Source: Actinomadura graeca (GTDB lineage: Bacteria; Actinomycetota; Actinomycetes; Streptosporangiales; Streptosporangiaceae). Taken from it: 64,000 bases of DNA. Each line of letters opens with the position of its first letter. Position 1 is the first letter of the stretch. The translations under genes were made by a program, and so were the position numbers. Below are positions 17,196 to 24,687 of this stretch, in pieces. The stretch spans positions 1,054,001-1,118,000 of the forward strand of contig NZ_CP059572.1 in NCBI RefSeq assembly GCF_019175365.1. Direction: 5' to 3'. The notes under the pieces were generated by a model. The model saw nothing but the letters and a program-made list of their open reading frames with translations, was not told the DNA's origin and did no database searches.

Positions 17196-18191
17196 ATGGA
17201 CTACACGCAGCTCGGCCGCACCGGCCTCAAGGTCAGCCGCCTGGTGCTCGGCACCATGAACTTCGGGCCGGAGACCGGCGAGGCCGACAGCCACGCGATC
17301 ATGGAAGCGGCGCTGGACGCGGGCGTGAACGTCGTCGACACCGCGAACGTGTACGGCTGGGCCGCGGACAAGGGCCGCACCGAGGAGATCATCGGCTCCT
17401 GGTTCGCGCAGGGCGGCGGGCGCCGCGAGAAGACCGTCCTCGCGACGAAGGTCTATGGCGACATGGGGGCGCCGGACGCGCCGTGGCCGAACCAGGGCAG
17501 GCTGTCGGCGCTGAACATCCGGCACGCGGCCGAGGCGTCGCTGAGGAGGCTCGGCACCGACCACATCGACCTGTACCAGTTCCACCACATCGACAGGTCG
17601 ACGCCCTGGGAGGAGATCTGGCAGGCGCTGGACGTGCTGGTGCAGCAGGGCAAGGTGCTGTACGTCGGATCGTCCAACTTCCCGGGCTGGGGCATCGCGC
17701 GGGCCAGCGAGACGGCCGCGCGGCGCGGGTCGCTCGGCCTCGTCAGCGAGCAGTGCCTGTACAACCTGGTGGAGCGGCGCGCGGAGATGGAGGTCATCCC
17801 GGCGGCGGACGCCTACGGGCTGGGCGTGATCCCGTGGTCGCCGCTCCAGGGCGGGGTGCTCGGCGGCGTGCTGCGCAAGGAGCGGGAGGGCGGCGGATCC
17901 CGGTCGCGGTCGGGACGCGCGGCACAGATGCTGGCCGACCCGGCGGGGCGGGCGCGGATACAGGCATACGAGGACCTGTGCGAGGAGCACGGGGCGGCGC
18001 CGGGCGACGTCGGCCTCGCGTGGCTGCTCAGCCGCCCGGAGGTCACCGGCCCGATCGTCGGGCCCCGCACCCGCGGTCAGCTCGACTCGGCCCTGCGCGC
18101 GGTCGAGCTGAAGCTGACGGAGGACTTCCTTGAGGCCCTGGACGAGATCTTCCCGGGCCCGGGCCCCGCGCCGGAGGCGTTCGCCTGGTGA
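17196..18191 (+). CDS. Aldo/keto reductase
   Basis: 331-residue NAD(P)H-dependent TIM-barrel oxidoreductase. The catalytic tetrad residues can be read: Asp and Tyr in VVDTANVYGW, Lys in VLATKVYG, His in YQFHHID. The C-terminal cofactor region has IPWSPLQGGVLGG and the TGPIVGPRT phosphate-binding segment. It starts MDYTQLGRTGLKVSRLVLGTM, the classical AKR N-terminus, so the ATG at 17196 is secure. Substrate unknown. It is a single gene between two hairpin terminators, and although it neighbours the diterpene cluster nothing links it to that pathway except position. Confidence 0.93.
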   Translation: MDYTQLGRTGLKVSRLVLGTMNFGPETGEADSHAIMEAALDAGVNVVDTANVYGWAADKGRTEEIIGSWFAQGGGRREKTVLATKVYGDMGAPDAPWPNQGRLSALNIRHAAEASLRRLGTDHIDLYQFHHIDRSTPWEEIWQALDVLVQQGKVLYVGSSNFPGWGIARASETAARRGSLGLVSEQCLYNLVERRAEMEVIPAADAYGLGVIPWSPLQGGVLGGVLRKEREGGGSRSRSGRAAQMLADPAGRARIQAYEDLCEEHGAAPGDVGLAWLLSRPEVTGPIVGPRTRGQLDSALRAVELKLTEDFLEALDEIFPGPGPAPEAFAW

Positions 18192-18216
18192 CCGCCCGCG
18201 CGGAGCCGCTGCCAGA

Positions 18217-18245
18217 GCCGGTCGCCGAGGGAAACCTCGACCGGC
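18217..18245. terminator. Hairpin between aldo/keto reductase and Rieske oxygenase genes
   Basis: GCCGGTC (18217-18223) pairs with GACCGGC (18239-18245); inside it GAGG and CCTC close a GAAA tetraloop, with a three-base bulge on one side. It lies between two convergent stops (18191 and 18276), consistent with a bidirectional terminator. Confidence 0.6.
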
Positions 18246-18275
18246 TTGCCGCTGCGCTCCAGCCGGCCCTCGACG

Positions 18276-19307
18276 TCATTGACTCAATTCACAAGCAAAG
18301 TCCTCTCGGATCCGGCTTGCACTGCTTGTCCGCGTGTAGAACTGGGCGGCCCAGCGGCGGTAGGGGGTGATGGGCCCGTCCCCGCCCGCGAGCCTGGGGC
18401 GGTGCAGGTAGCCGCGGTTGTTCCAGATGGGGAAGTCCTCCCGGACGTCCGCCCACATGGTCGGGCCGATGAGGCGGGTGGCGAGCCAGGCCGCGGGGCC
18501 CGTCAGCACTCTCGGGCGGCGGGGCCGCGTGAAGCGGAGCGCCAGCAGGGCGCGCAGTTCCAGTTCACCGGGTCCGGTGGGGGTCTGCAGGAAGAGCGCC
18601 TGCACCTCCAGGCCGAGGCTCGGCACGACGCCCCGCGCCGAGTTGACGCCGAGGCCGTAGGCGCGGGCGACGAAGCGGAACTCCAGCGCGCCGAGCGGCG
18701 GGAAGCCGCGCCATGTGACGACGTCCGCGCGCATGCCCGCGCCGTCGAACTCCAGGTCCCGGATCCGGGCGGACCGGTACCCGTGCAGGGCGGTGAAGTG
18801 GCCCATGTCGATGGTGTTCTCGACGATGTCCTGGGGATGCGCGGTGAGCCGGTGGCACCGCCGGATCGGCGCGGGGAAGCCGCCGGTCATCACCGGCGGC
18901 ACCTCCCACCGGGGCGGGCCGCCGGCCGCGTCCCACCACAGCAGGACGGCCCCGTCGAGCTCGCGGATCTCCAGGTGCTCCAGGCCCGTCCTGGGCGGCG
19001 GGGCGCCGTCGCCGGTGGCGACGCACCTCCCGTCCGCGGCGAAGGCGAAGCGGTGGAACGGGCAGACGAGGTTCTCGCCCTCGACGGTGGACCCGTGGCC
19101 GAGGTGCGCGCCGAGGTGGGGACAGTACGGGCGGACGGCGCGCGGCAGGCCCCGGCGGGTGCGGTACAGGACGACCTCCTCGCCCATGAGGCGGCGGCGC
19201 AGCACCGTGCCGGGCCGCAGCTCGTCGCCGAACGCGACGCCGTACCAGCCGTCCGGATAGGGCAGTAGCGGACGTGATTCGGAAATAGAGGGAATTGTCG
19301 TAATCAT
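18276..19307 (-). CDS. Rieske non-haem iron oxygenase of the diterpene cluster
   Basis: 343-residue oxygenase component. The N-terminal Rieske [2Fe-2S] domain has Cys62, His64, Cys82 and His85 (YCPHLGAHLGHG, then CPFHRFAF). The catalytic domain carries the mononuclear-iron motif NTIDMGHFTALHGY. Overall it resembles KshA/cholesterol-7-desaturase-like oxygenases acting on terpenoid or steroid substrates, so hydroxylation or desaturation of the diterpene is a reasonable inference. Start ATG 19307 is chosen because AAAGG precedes it; an in-frame ATG at 19340 lacks such a site. It needs a reductase not encoded here. Divergent from the P450. Confidence 0.85.
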   Translation of the reverse strand: MITTIPSISESRPLLPYPDGWYGVAFGDELRPGTVLRRRLMGEEVVLYRTRRGLPRAVRPYCPHLGAHLGHGSTVEGENLVCPFHRFAFAADGRCVATGDGAPPPRTGLEHLEIRELDGAVLLWWDAAGGPPRWEVPPVMTGGFPAPIRRCHRLTAHPQDIVENTIDMGHFTALHGYRSARIRDLEFDGAGMRADVVTWRGFPPLGALEFRFVARAYGLGVNSARGVVPSLGLEVQALFLQTPTGPGELELRALLALRFTRPRRPRVLTGPAAWLATRLIGPTMWADVREDFPIWNNRGYLHRPRLAGGDGPITPYRRWAAQFYTRTSSASRIREDFACELSQ

Positions 19308-19427
19308 TGAGACACCTTTCGCGGTCGACGAGGACGACATCGGTCATTGTGGAGCAAACGCCGGATCGCGACCCCGGCGCGAGGGATATTCTCTTGCGCG
19401 ATCACGACGCTTTCCTCGCAGCACATT

Positions 19428-19452
19428 CTTTTCCGCCCGTATGTCGGAAAAG
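19428..19452. promoter_or_regulatory. 8-bp inverted repeat between the Rieske and P450 genes
   Basis: CTTTTCCG (19428-19435) and CGGAAAAG (19445-19452) are perfect inverted repeats separated by nine bases, 33 bases before the P450 start in an unusually AT-rich stretch. It could be an operator for a cluster regulator or a leader hairpin. No -10/-35 assignment is secure. Confidence 0.45.
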
Positions 19453-19485
19453 TAATGCCGAGGGCATGACGAGAATCGAGGTTCG

Positions 19486-20916
19486 ATGCCGGTCCCGACC
19501 GTCCCCTGCGCCCCCGGGCGCCTGCCGCTTCTCGGCCACGGGCCCCGCCTGGTCCGCGATCCCGTCGGGCTGCTCCAGTCGCTGCGCGGCGAGGGACCGG
19601 TCGTCCGGTTCCATGTCGGGCGGCGGCCGGTCCACGTGGTGAACGCGCCCGACCTCCTGCGCCGGATGCTGGTGACCGACGCCGGCGCCTTCGTCCGCGG
19701 CCTCGCCTACGACCGGGCGCGGCCGTTCCTCGGCGACGGCCTGGCCACCGCGGACGGCGACGCGCACCTGCGGCGCCGCCGGCTCATGCTGCCGTCGTTC
19801 CACCGCGCACGCCTGCTCGGCTACACCGGCGTCATGCGCGCGCAGGCCGACGCCCTGGCCGGGTCGTGGCGGGACGGGCAGCGCGTCGCCATGGACGAGG
19901 CGCTGCACCGCACGAGCGCCGCCGGCGCGCTGCGGGCCCTCTTCCGCACCGACCTGGACGACGCCGCCGTCGCCGAGATCGACGACTGCGTGACGGTGTT
20001 CCTGCGGGAGATCCCGCTGCGCGCGGTGCTCCCCCGCTTCGCCGAGCGCCTGCCGACGCCCGGCAACCGCAGGTTCGCCCGGGCCGCCGCGCGGCTGCGG
20101 CGGATCGTCGACGGGATGATCGAGGAGCGCCGGGGCGCCCCCGGCACGCGGGACGACCTGCTGTCCCTGCTGATGGACGCGCGGGACGAGGACACCGGCG
20201 CGGGCATGACACCCCGGGCGCTCCGCGACGAGGTCATGACGATCCTGGCGGGCGGCTCGGAGACCGTCCCGTCGACGCTGTCGTGGCTGTACCACGAACT
20301 GGGCCGGAACCCGGCCGTCCAGGCACGGCTCCAAGCGGAACTCGACACCGTCCTGGACGGGCGTCCCGTCGAGTTCGCCGACCTGCACGAGCTGTCCTAC
20401 ACGCGGCGCCTCATCGACGAGACCCTCCGGCTCCACAGCGTCGCGTGGATGATGTCCCGGCGCGCGCGCACAGACGTCGATCTGGGCGGGTACCGGATCC
20501 CCGCAGGAGCCGAGCTGCTGTTCAGCCCCACGACACTCCACCGGGACCCGGACCTCTACCCGGACCCGCTCCGCTTCGATCCCGACCGGTGGCTCACCCC
20601 GCCGCCACGCGAGTACTTCATCCCCTTCGGCGCGGGCCCCCGCAAATGCGTCGGCGACCACTTCTCCTATATCCAGATGGCCGTCATCGTCGCGACGGTG
20701 TCCGCGCGCTGGTCGGTGGCCCCGGTGGAGGGGAGCCGGGTCCGGGAGCGCGCGTCCGGGGCGCTGCGTCCCGACCATCTGCCGATGACGGTGACGCGCC
20801 GGCGACGGGACGGCTACGGCAGGCCGCATGGCACTTCACCCCGGGCGGCGGCGTACGCGCGGGCCAGTTCCGCACCGGCCAGCACCGTCGAGCAGGAGAC
20901 GAGGTACGGCGTGTAG
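19486..20916 (+). CDS. Cytochrome P450 of the diterpene cluster
   Basis: 476-residue P450 of the type found with bacterial terpene synthases: a PGRLPLLGHGPRL proline-rich start, I-helix AGGSETVPSTLSW, ExxR in DETLRLH, and haem loop FIPFGAGPRKCVGDHFS with thiolate Cys388. GAGG lies close (four bases) to the ATG, so initiation may be weak. The last 35 codons or so run beyond the usual P450 C-terminus and overlap the opposing class II cyclase by 103 bases; they are Ser/Ala-rich and may be a dispensable tail. Likely oxidises the cyclase product; this is inferred from context. Confidence 0.9.
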   Translation: MPVPTVPCAPGRLPLLGHGPRLVRDPVGLLQSLRGEGPVVRFHVGRRPVHVVNAPDLLRRMLVTDAGAFVRGLAYDRARPFLGDGLATADGDAHLRRRRLMLPSFHRARLLGYTGVMRAQADALAGSWRDGQRVAMDEALHRTSAAGALRALFRTDLDDAAVAEIDDCVTVFLREIPLRAVLPRFAERLPTPGNRRFARAAARLRRIVDGMIEERRGAPGTRDDLLSLLMDARDEDTGAGMTPRALRDEVMTILAGGSETVPSTLSWLYHELGRNPAVQARLQAELDTVLDGRPVEFADLHELSYTRRLIDETLRLHSVAWMMSRRARTDVDLGGYRIPAGAELLFSPTTLHRDPDLYPDPLRFDPDRWLTPPPREYFIPFGAGPRKCVGDHFSYIQMAVIVATVSARWSVAPVEGSRVRERASGALRPDHLPMTVTRRRRDGYGRPHGTSPRAAAYARASSAPASTVEQETRYGV

Positions 20917-22394
20917 AGGCTCCGACCGACCCACAGCTCCGGGAAGGGCCCGTCGAGGTGGTCGAGCAGATAGCGGCGGGCCCCTTCCCAGGCGGAGACG
21001 GGCACGCGCATGCCGTGGCGGGCCAGCGTGTCCAGATTGAGGACGGCGCAGCCCGTCTCCTCTGGCGTGCCGCGCCCGTACCAGCCCCAGGACCCGTCCG
21101 GACGCTGGGTGTCGAGCAGCCAGGCCAGCGTCCGGTCCAGGGGCACGCCCGACGCCCTGCACAGCGCGGAGGTCACGTGTGCGGTGGCGTAATACGGCGA
21201 CACGTGCCATTTGTCGTACCACCAGGCGTCCTCGCGGCGGGTGTCGAGGAGGAACCCGACGGCCTTGCCCATCGGCCGCGCGTACGCGTCCGGGCGCAGC
21301 GCGAGCGCCTCCAGCACGCGCGCGTTCGGCGTGACCGACCCGTCCCGCTCGCCCGGATAGGTGAAGAAGCAGTGCTCGCCCTCGAAGGCGAGCAGGCCGT
21401 CCAGCAGGTGCCGCACGTCGTGGCCCGTCGCGTCCAGCACCATGATCGCCATCGCGCTGTCGTCGGGGTCGGGCAACGGGAAACCGCCGCTCAGCCCCAG
21501 ATGGCCGCGTGTCCCGAGAAGCGCGCGCAGCACGCCGAGGCCGCGGGCGGCGGCGGGCGAGCCCCGGTCGAGGAGCCCGGCGCGCAGCAGGTGATGCAGC
21601 GTCCAGGCCAGCTCGAACACCTCGGTCGGATAGAGGGACGGGACGCCGCCGTCCGGGCCGAGCGCGGCCACGGACTCCAGGTAGCCGAGCGGCCCGTCGC
21701 CGCCGCAGGCCGTCCAGAGCGCGGCCGTCGCGGACGGCGAGTTGGCCAGCGAGCCGTCCGGGCCGGTGAACCGCGCGAGCGCGCGCAGCCCGGGGTCGGG
21801 TTCGATGGTCTCCAGGGAGTACATCAGCGACGTGGGCTCACCGAGCAGCCGCCGTCTGGGGATGAGGTCCAGTTTCGCCCGGCGCGCCTTGGTGAGGTCG
21901 TCCCATTCCCCGCGCGGCAGGTCGAGGCCCCGCTCGGCCGCCTGGTCGAGCAGCAGCGGCACGGCCATCTCGAATCCCATGGTCTCCCCGACGGCGGCGC
22001 CGCGCCAGGCCGACGAGTGGGACCGCAGGTAGCGCACTCCCGCGCGCACCGCGTCCGCCCGGCCCGGCAGCGGCGGGCCCGGGTCGCTCAGCGCGACGAC
22101 GGCGGCCAGCGTGCAGACCGTCCGGTCGTGCGGCAGCTCGATCTCCCCGCCCCACGACCCGTCCGGCCGCTGGTGGTCCACCAGCCAGCGCCGCGCCCGC
22201 GGAAACCGCACCGGCCTCGCGCGGGAGGACCCCCGGTGTTCCCCGGAACCGCCCGGCCCATCGCCACGCAGCCGCGACAGCCACGCCGTCGTGTACGGGC
22301 ACGGCCCGAACGAGCCGCCGGTCCCCAGCCGGCCGAGCAGCGCCTCCGCGCGAGGACGGGTGGAAAGCCTCGTCTGGTCGTCTCGTCCGGTCAT
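20814..22394 (-). CDS. Class II (type B) diterpene cyclase
   Basis: 526-residue alpha-helical (alpha/alpha)6-barrel cyclase. The protonation motif DxDD is present as DPDD at residues 309-312 (GGFPLPDPDDSA). QW-like repeats flank it (HQRPDGSWGGE near 75-84 and TQRPDGSWGWYG near 440). No class I DDxxD is evident, so it should make a bicyclic diphosphate (copalyl- or halimadienyl-type) from GGPP by protonation. Size and motif layout match bacterial enzymes such as the tuberculosinyl/halimadienyl and ent-CPP synthases; stereochemistry cannot be read. ATG at 22394 overlaps the upstream synthase stop (ATGA), giving coupled translation. Confidence 0.9.
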   Translation of the reverse strand: MTGRDDQTRLSTRPRAEALLGRLGTGGSFGPCPYTTAWLSRLRGDGPGGSGEHRGSSRARPVRFPRARRWLVDHQRPDGSWGGEIELPHDRTVCTLAAVVALSDPGPPLPGRADAVRAGVRYLRSHSSAWRGAAVGETMGFEMAVPLLLDQAAERGLDLPRGEWDDLTKARRAKLDLIPRRRLLGEPTSLMYSLETIEPDPGLRALARFTGPDGSLANSPSATAALWTACGGDGPLGYLESVAALGPDGGVPSLYPTEVFELAWTLHHLLRAGLLDRGSPAAARGLGVLRALLGTRGHLGLSGGFPLPDPDDSAMAIMVLDATGHDVRHLLDGLLAFEGEHCFFTYPGERDGSVTPNARVLEALALRPDAYARPMGKAVGFLLDTRREDAWWYDKWHVSPYYATAHVTSALCRASGVPLDRTLAWLLDTQRPDGSWGWYGRGTPEETGCAVLNLDTLARHGMRVPVSAWEGARRYLLDHLDGPFPELWVGRSLYTPYLVSCSTVLAGAELARAYAAARGEVPCGLP

Positions 22395-23263
22395 GCCGCG
22401 TGCCCGGCGTCGACGCGCTCGTAGTGGCGCACGGACCACAGGAGCAGGCGTTCCAGGGCGAGCGCCGGGCCGGGCACCGCGCCCAGATGGGGCCGGAGCG
22501 CCGTCCGGCAGCGCGCGACATGCCGCGTGACCCGGCTCCTCACCTCGTCGGGCGGCAACCCGAGGGCGAGCGCGTCCAGCACCCCCTCGCGCCGCTCGCG
22601 GCCGTGCCCGCGCAGGTCGTTGGCCAGCCGGACGGCCAGGCACGCGTCCCGCAGGGGGCGCCGCAACGCCGGCAACGGGGAGGACGGCATGTCCGACCAC
22701 ATCGCGAGGACGAGGGGCGCGAGGGCGATGCTCGCGGCGCCGTGGCGCAGATAGTCGCCCAGCGCGGGGGCCGGGCCGCCCTCCCGCACCCGCTTGGCCG
22801 CCTCGTACTCGAAGAGCGTGGCGGCCAGCGCCGCGTCCACGGCACGCCGCCACGGCGGCAGCGCCGCCGGCGCGACGGCGACGTCGTCGCGGATCTGCGC
22901 CAGCGCCGTCCCGAGCGCGCCCTCGCCAGGCGCCGCACCCTGGGCCACGGCGCGGAGGCCGGCCAGGCCGGCACGCAGCCGGGCCGCGTCGCGGCGGGCA
23001 CCGGGGCCGTCCGTCCAGGCGTCCAGGGCGAAGATCCACAGGCCGGTCCGCGCGGTCAGCCGGGCGCCCCGCCCGGACATCCAGGGCGCGACGAACGCGG
23101 CCGGCAGCGCGCACAGCGGCGCGAGCGCCGGGTCGAAGGGCGGGCCGAGCCGTGCCGCCCACTCGGCGGCGCGGGCGGTGAGCGGCGCGGCCACGACGGC
23201 GGCGTCCGCGGCGGCGAGAACGTCCAGGGGCGGGAGAACGCCCCCTTCCATGTCCATTTTCAA
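22391..23263 (-). CDS. Class I terpene synthase (diphosphate-ionising partner)
   Basis: 290 residues, all-helical. The metal-binding motifs are atypical but recognisable: Asp81 and Asp85 in LWIFALDAWTDG form DxxxD rather than DDxxD, and near residues 220-230 ANDLRGHGRE is an NSE-type motif with Gly where Ser/Thr is usual. WSVRHYER near the C-terminus resembles the terminal Arg-Tyr element. TTG at 23263 is chosen because AAGGA lies nine bases before it; ATG at 23257 or 23251 is possible. First gene of the two-gene unit with the class II cyclase, so it should ionise and further cyclise the bicyclic diphosphate. Confidence 0.75.
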   Translation of the reverse strand: MKMDMEGGVLPPLDVLAAADAAVVAAPLTARAAEWAARLGPPFDPALAPLCALPAAFVAPWMSGRGARLTARTGLWIFALDAWTDGPGARRDAARLRAGLAGLRAVAQGAAPGEGALGTALAQIRDDVAVAPAALPPWRRAVDAALAATLFEYEAAKRVREGGPAPALGDYLRHGAASIALAPLVLAMWSDMPSSPLPALRRPLRDACLAVRLANDLRGHGRERREGVLDALALGLPPDEVRSRVTRHVARCRTALRPHLGAVPGPALALERLLLWSVRHYERVDAGHAA

Positions 23264-23527
23264 CTCTGCCGATCCTTTTTAGGAGATTGGTACGGCGGGG
23301 GCCTCCCGCCGCTTTCCCAGGCCGCGGACGAGGCAATCAGGCGGCCGGACGGCGCGGCCCCCGTTTTGCCCCCGCGCCTCCCCTTCGCTCCGGGTCCTTT
23401 GCACGGTGGTGGCAGAGTTAAGAAAGGGTCATGGAAAGGTAATGTCAGCACGCCCGGCGGCACCGTTCCGTATGTTCTGGATCGTTCGGATTACGGTGGC
23501 CACGATCTGCCGGGAAGGACCGATGGA
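23264..23527. promoter_or_regulatory. Divergent promoter region of the diterpene cluster
   Basis: 264 bases between the class I synthase and the prenyl-synthase-like gene, presumed to hold both promoters. A short hairpin (GGCGGG 23294-23299 / CCCGCC 23305-23310) lies near the minus-strand start and may be in its leader. CCGTA and TACGG flank an AT-richer tract around 23,468-23,496. No sigma-70 boxes could be assigned with confidence. Confidence 0.35.
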
Positions 23528-24592
23528 GTGACGAGCACGACGGCGACCGAGGCACCGCCACCGCGCACCGGGGACGCCGGGCACGGCGGGCGGGCGCTCG
23601 CGCGGACCGCAGCGGTGTTCGCGCCGGCGTTCCGCGCGGCGGTGCACCGGCTCCCCGCCCCCGTCCGCGGCGTCGCGGGCTACCACCTCGGCTGGTGGGA
23701 CGAGCACGAGCGGCCCTCCGGCACGGCAGGCGGCGATCCCGCGATCCGCCCCGCGCTGGCGCTGCTGTGCGGCGAGGCGGCCGGGGCCGGACCGTCCGGC
23801 GCGCTCCCCGCCGCCGTCGCCGTGGAGCTCGTCCACACCTTCTCGCAGCTGCACGGCGACATCATGGACGGCGCGGCGACCCGCCGCGGCCGCCCCGCCG
23901 CCTGGACCGTCTTCGGGAAGCCGCGGACCCTGCTGACCGGCGATTCACTGCTGGTCGCGGCCGTCGACACGCTTTCCGCCGGGCCCCCGGACGTGGCGTC
24001 CCGCGCCCTGCGCGACTTCTCGGCGGGTCTCCAGGACCTGTGCGCCGGGCAGGGCGCCGCGCTGCGGCTGGCGTCGGCGCCCGGCGCGACCCTGGACGAC
24101 TGCCACGAGGTGATCGCGGGAAGGACCGCGTCGCTGCTCGGCTGCGCCTGCTCGCTCGGCGCCATGCACGGCGGCGGCGGCCCGGAACAGGTGCGCCTGA
24201 TGCGCATGTTCGGCGAGCGCCTCGGGCACGCGCTCCAGCTCGCCGGCGACATGCACGGCATCTGGGGCGATCCGCGCGGCGCCGGGCTGCCCGTCCACGG
24301 CGACCTGGCCCGCCGCAAGCGGTCGCTGCCCGTCGTCGCGGCGCTCGCGTCCGCCACCCCGGCGGGCCGGGAGCTGGCCGCCGCCTACGAGACGGACGCG
24401 GAGTTCTCCCCCGCCGTCCTGTCCCATCTGGCGGCGCTCGTCGAACGCACGGGCGCGCGGCGGCTGGCCGCCGGGCTGGCCGCCGAGAACCTCGCGAGCG
24501 CGCTGGCCTGCCTGGACGCCGCCGGTCCCCTGCCCGGCCCCGCCGCGGAGCTGCGCGCCGTCGCCGATCTGGTCGGCGCCCGCGCCGGCTGA
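23528..24592 (+). CDS. Polyprenyl (GGPP) synthase-like protein with altered Asp motifs
   Basis: 354-residue all-helical prenyl-diphosphate synthase homologue. The first Asp-rich region reads LHGDIMDGAATRRGRP (residues 108-123) where the family has HDDIMD; the second reads QLAGDMHGIWGDP (237-249) where relatives have VDDLLGIWGDP. Thus the first Asp of each metal-binding motif is Gly (110 and 240), and the usual catalytic Lys-Thr is Arg-Thr (AGRTASLLG). RKRSLPVVAAL is intact. GTG start 23528 has GGAAGGA eight bases upstream. By position it should supply GGPP, but these changes may reduce or abolish catalysis, so a non-catalytic partner is possible. Confidence 0.8.
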   Translation: MTSTTATEAPPPRTGDAGHGGRALARTAAVFAPAFRAAVHRLPAPVRGVAGYHLGWWDEHERPSGTAGGDPAIRPALALLCGEAAGAGPSGALPAAVAVELVHTFSQLHGDIMDGAATRRGRPAAWTVFGKPRTLLTGDSLLVAAVDTLSAGPPDVASRALRDFSAGLQDLCAGQGAALRLASAPGATLDDCHEVIAGRTASLLGCACSLGAMHGGGGPEQVRLMRMFGERLGHALQLAGDMHGIWGDPRGAGLPVHGDLARRKRSLPVVAALASATPAGRELAAAYETDAEFSPAVLSHLAALVERTGARRLAAGLAAENLASALACLDAAGPLPGPAAELRAVADLVGARAG

Positions 24593-24687
24593 GCCGGGCT
24601 CCCCGCGTCCGGTCCCCGCCGTCCCGGGCGCCGTCCGGCTTCGGCCGTTCCGCTCACTGCGAGCGATTCCCTGGCTACGGTCGGACG

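Noticed and set aside
17196..18191. Aldo/keto reductase as part of the diterpene cluster
   Set aside because: It is bounded by strong hairpins on both sides and no motif links it to terpenoid metabolism; adjacency alone is weak.
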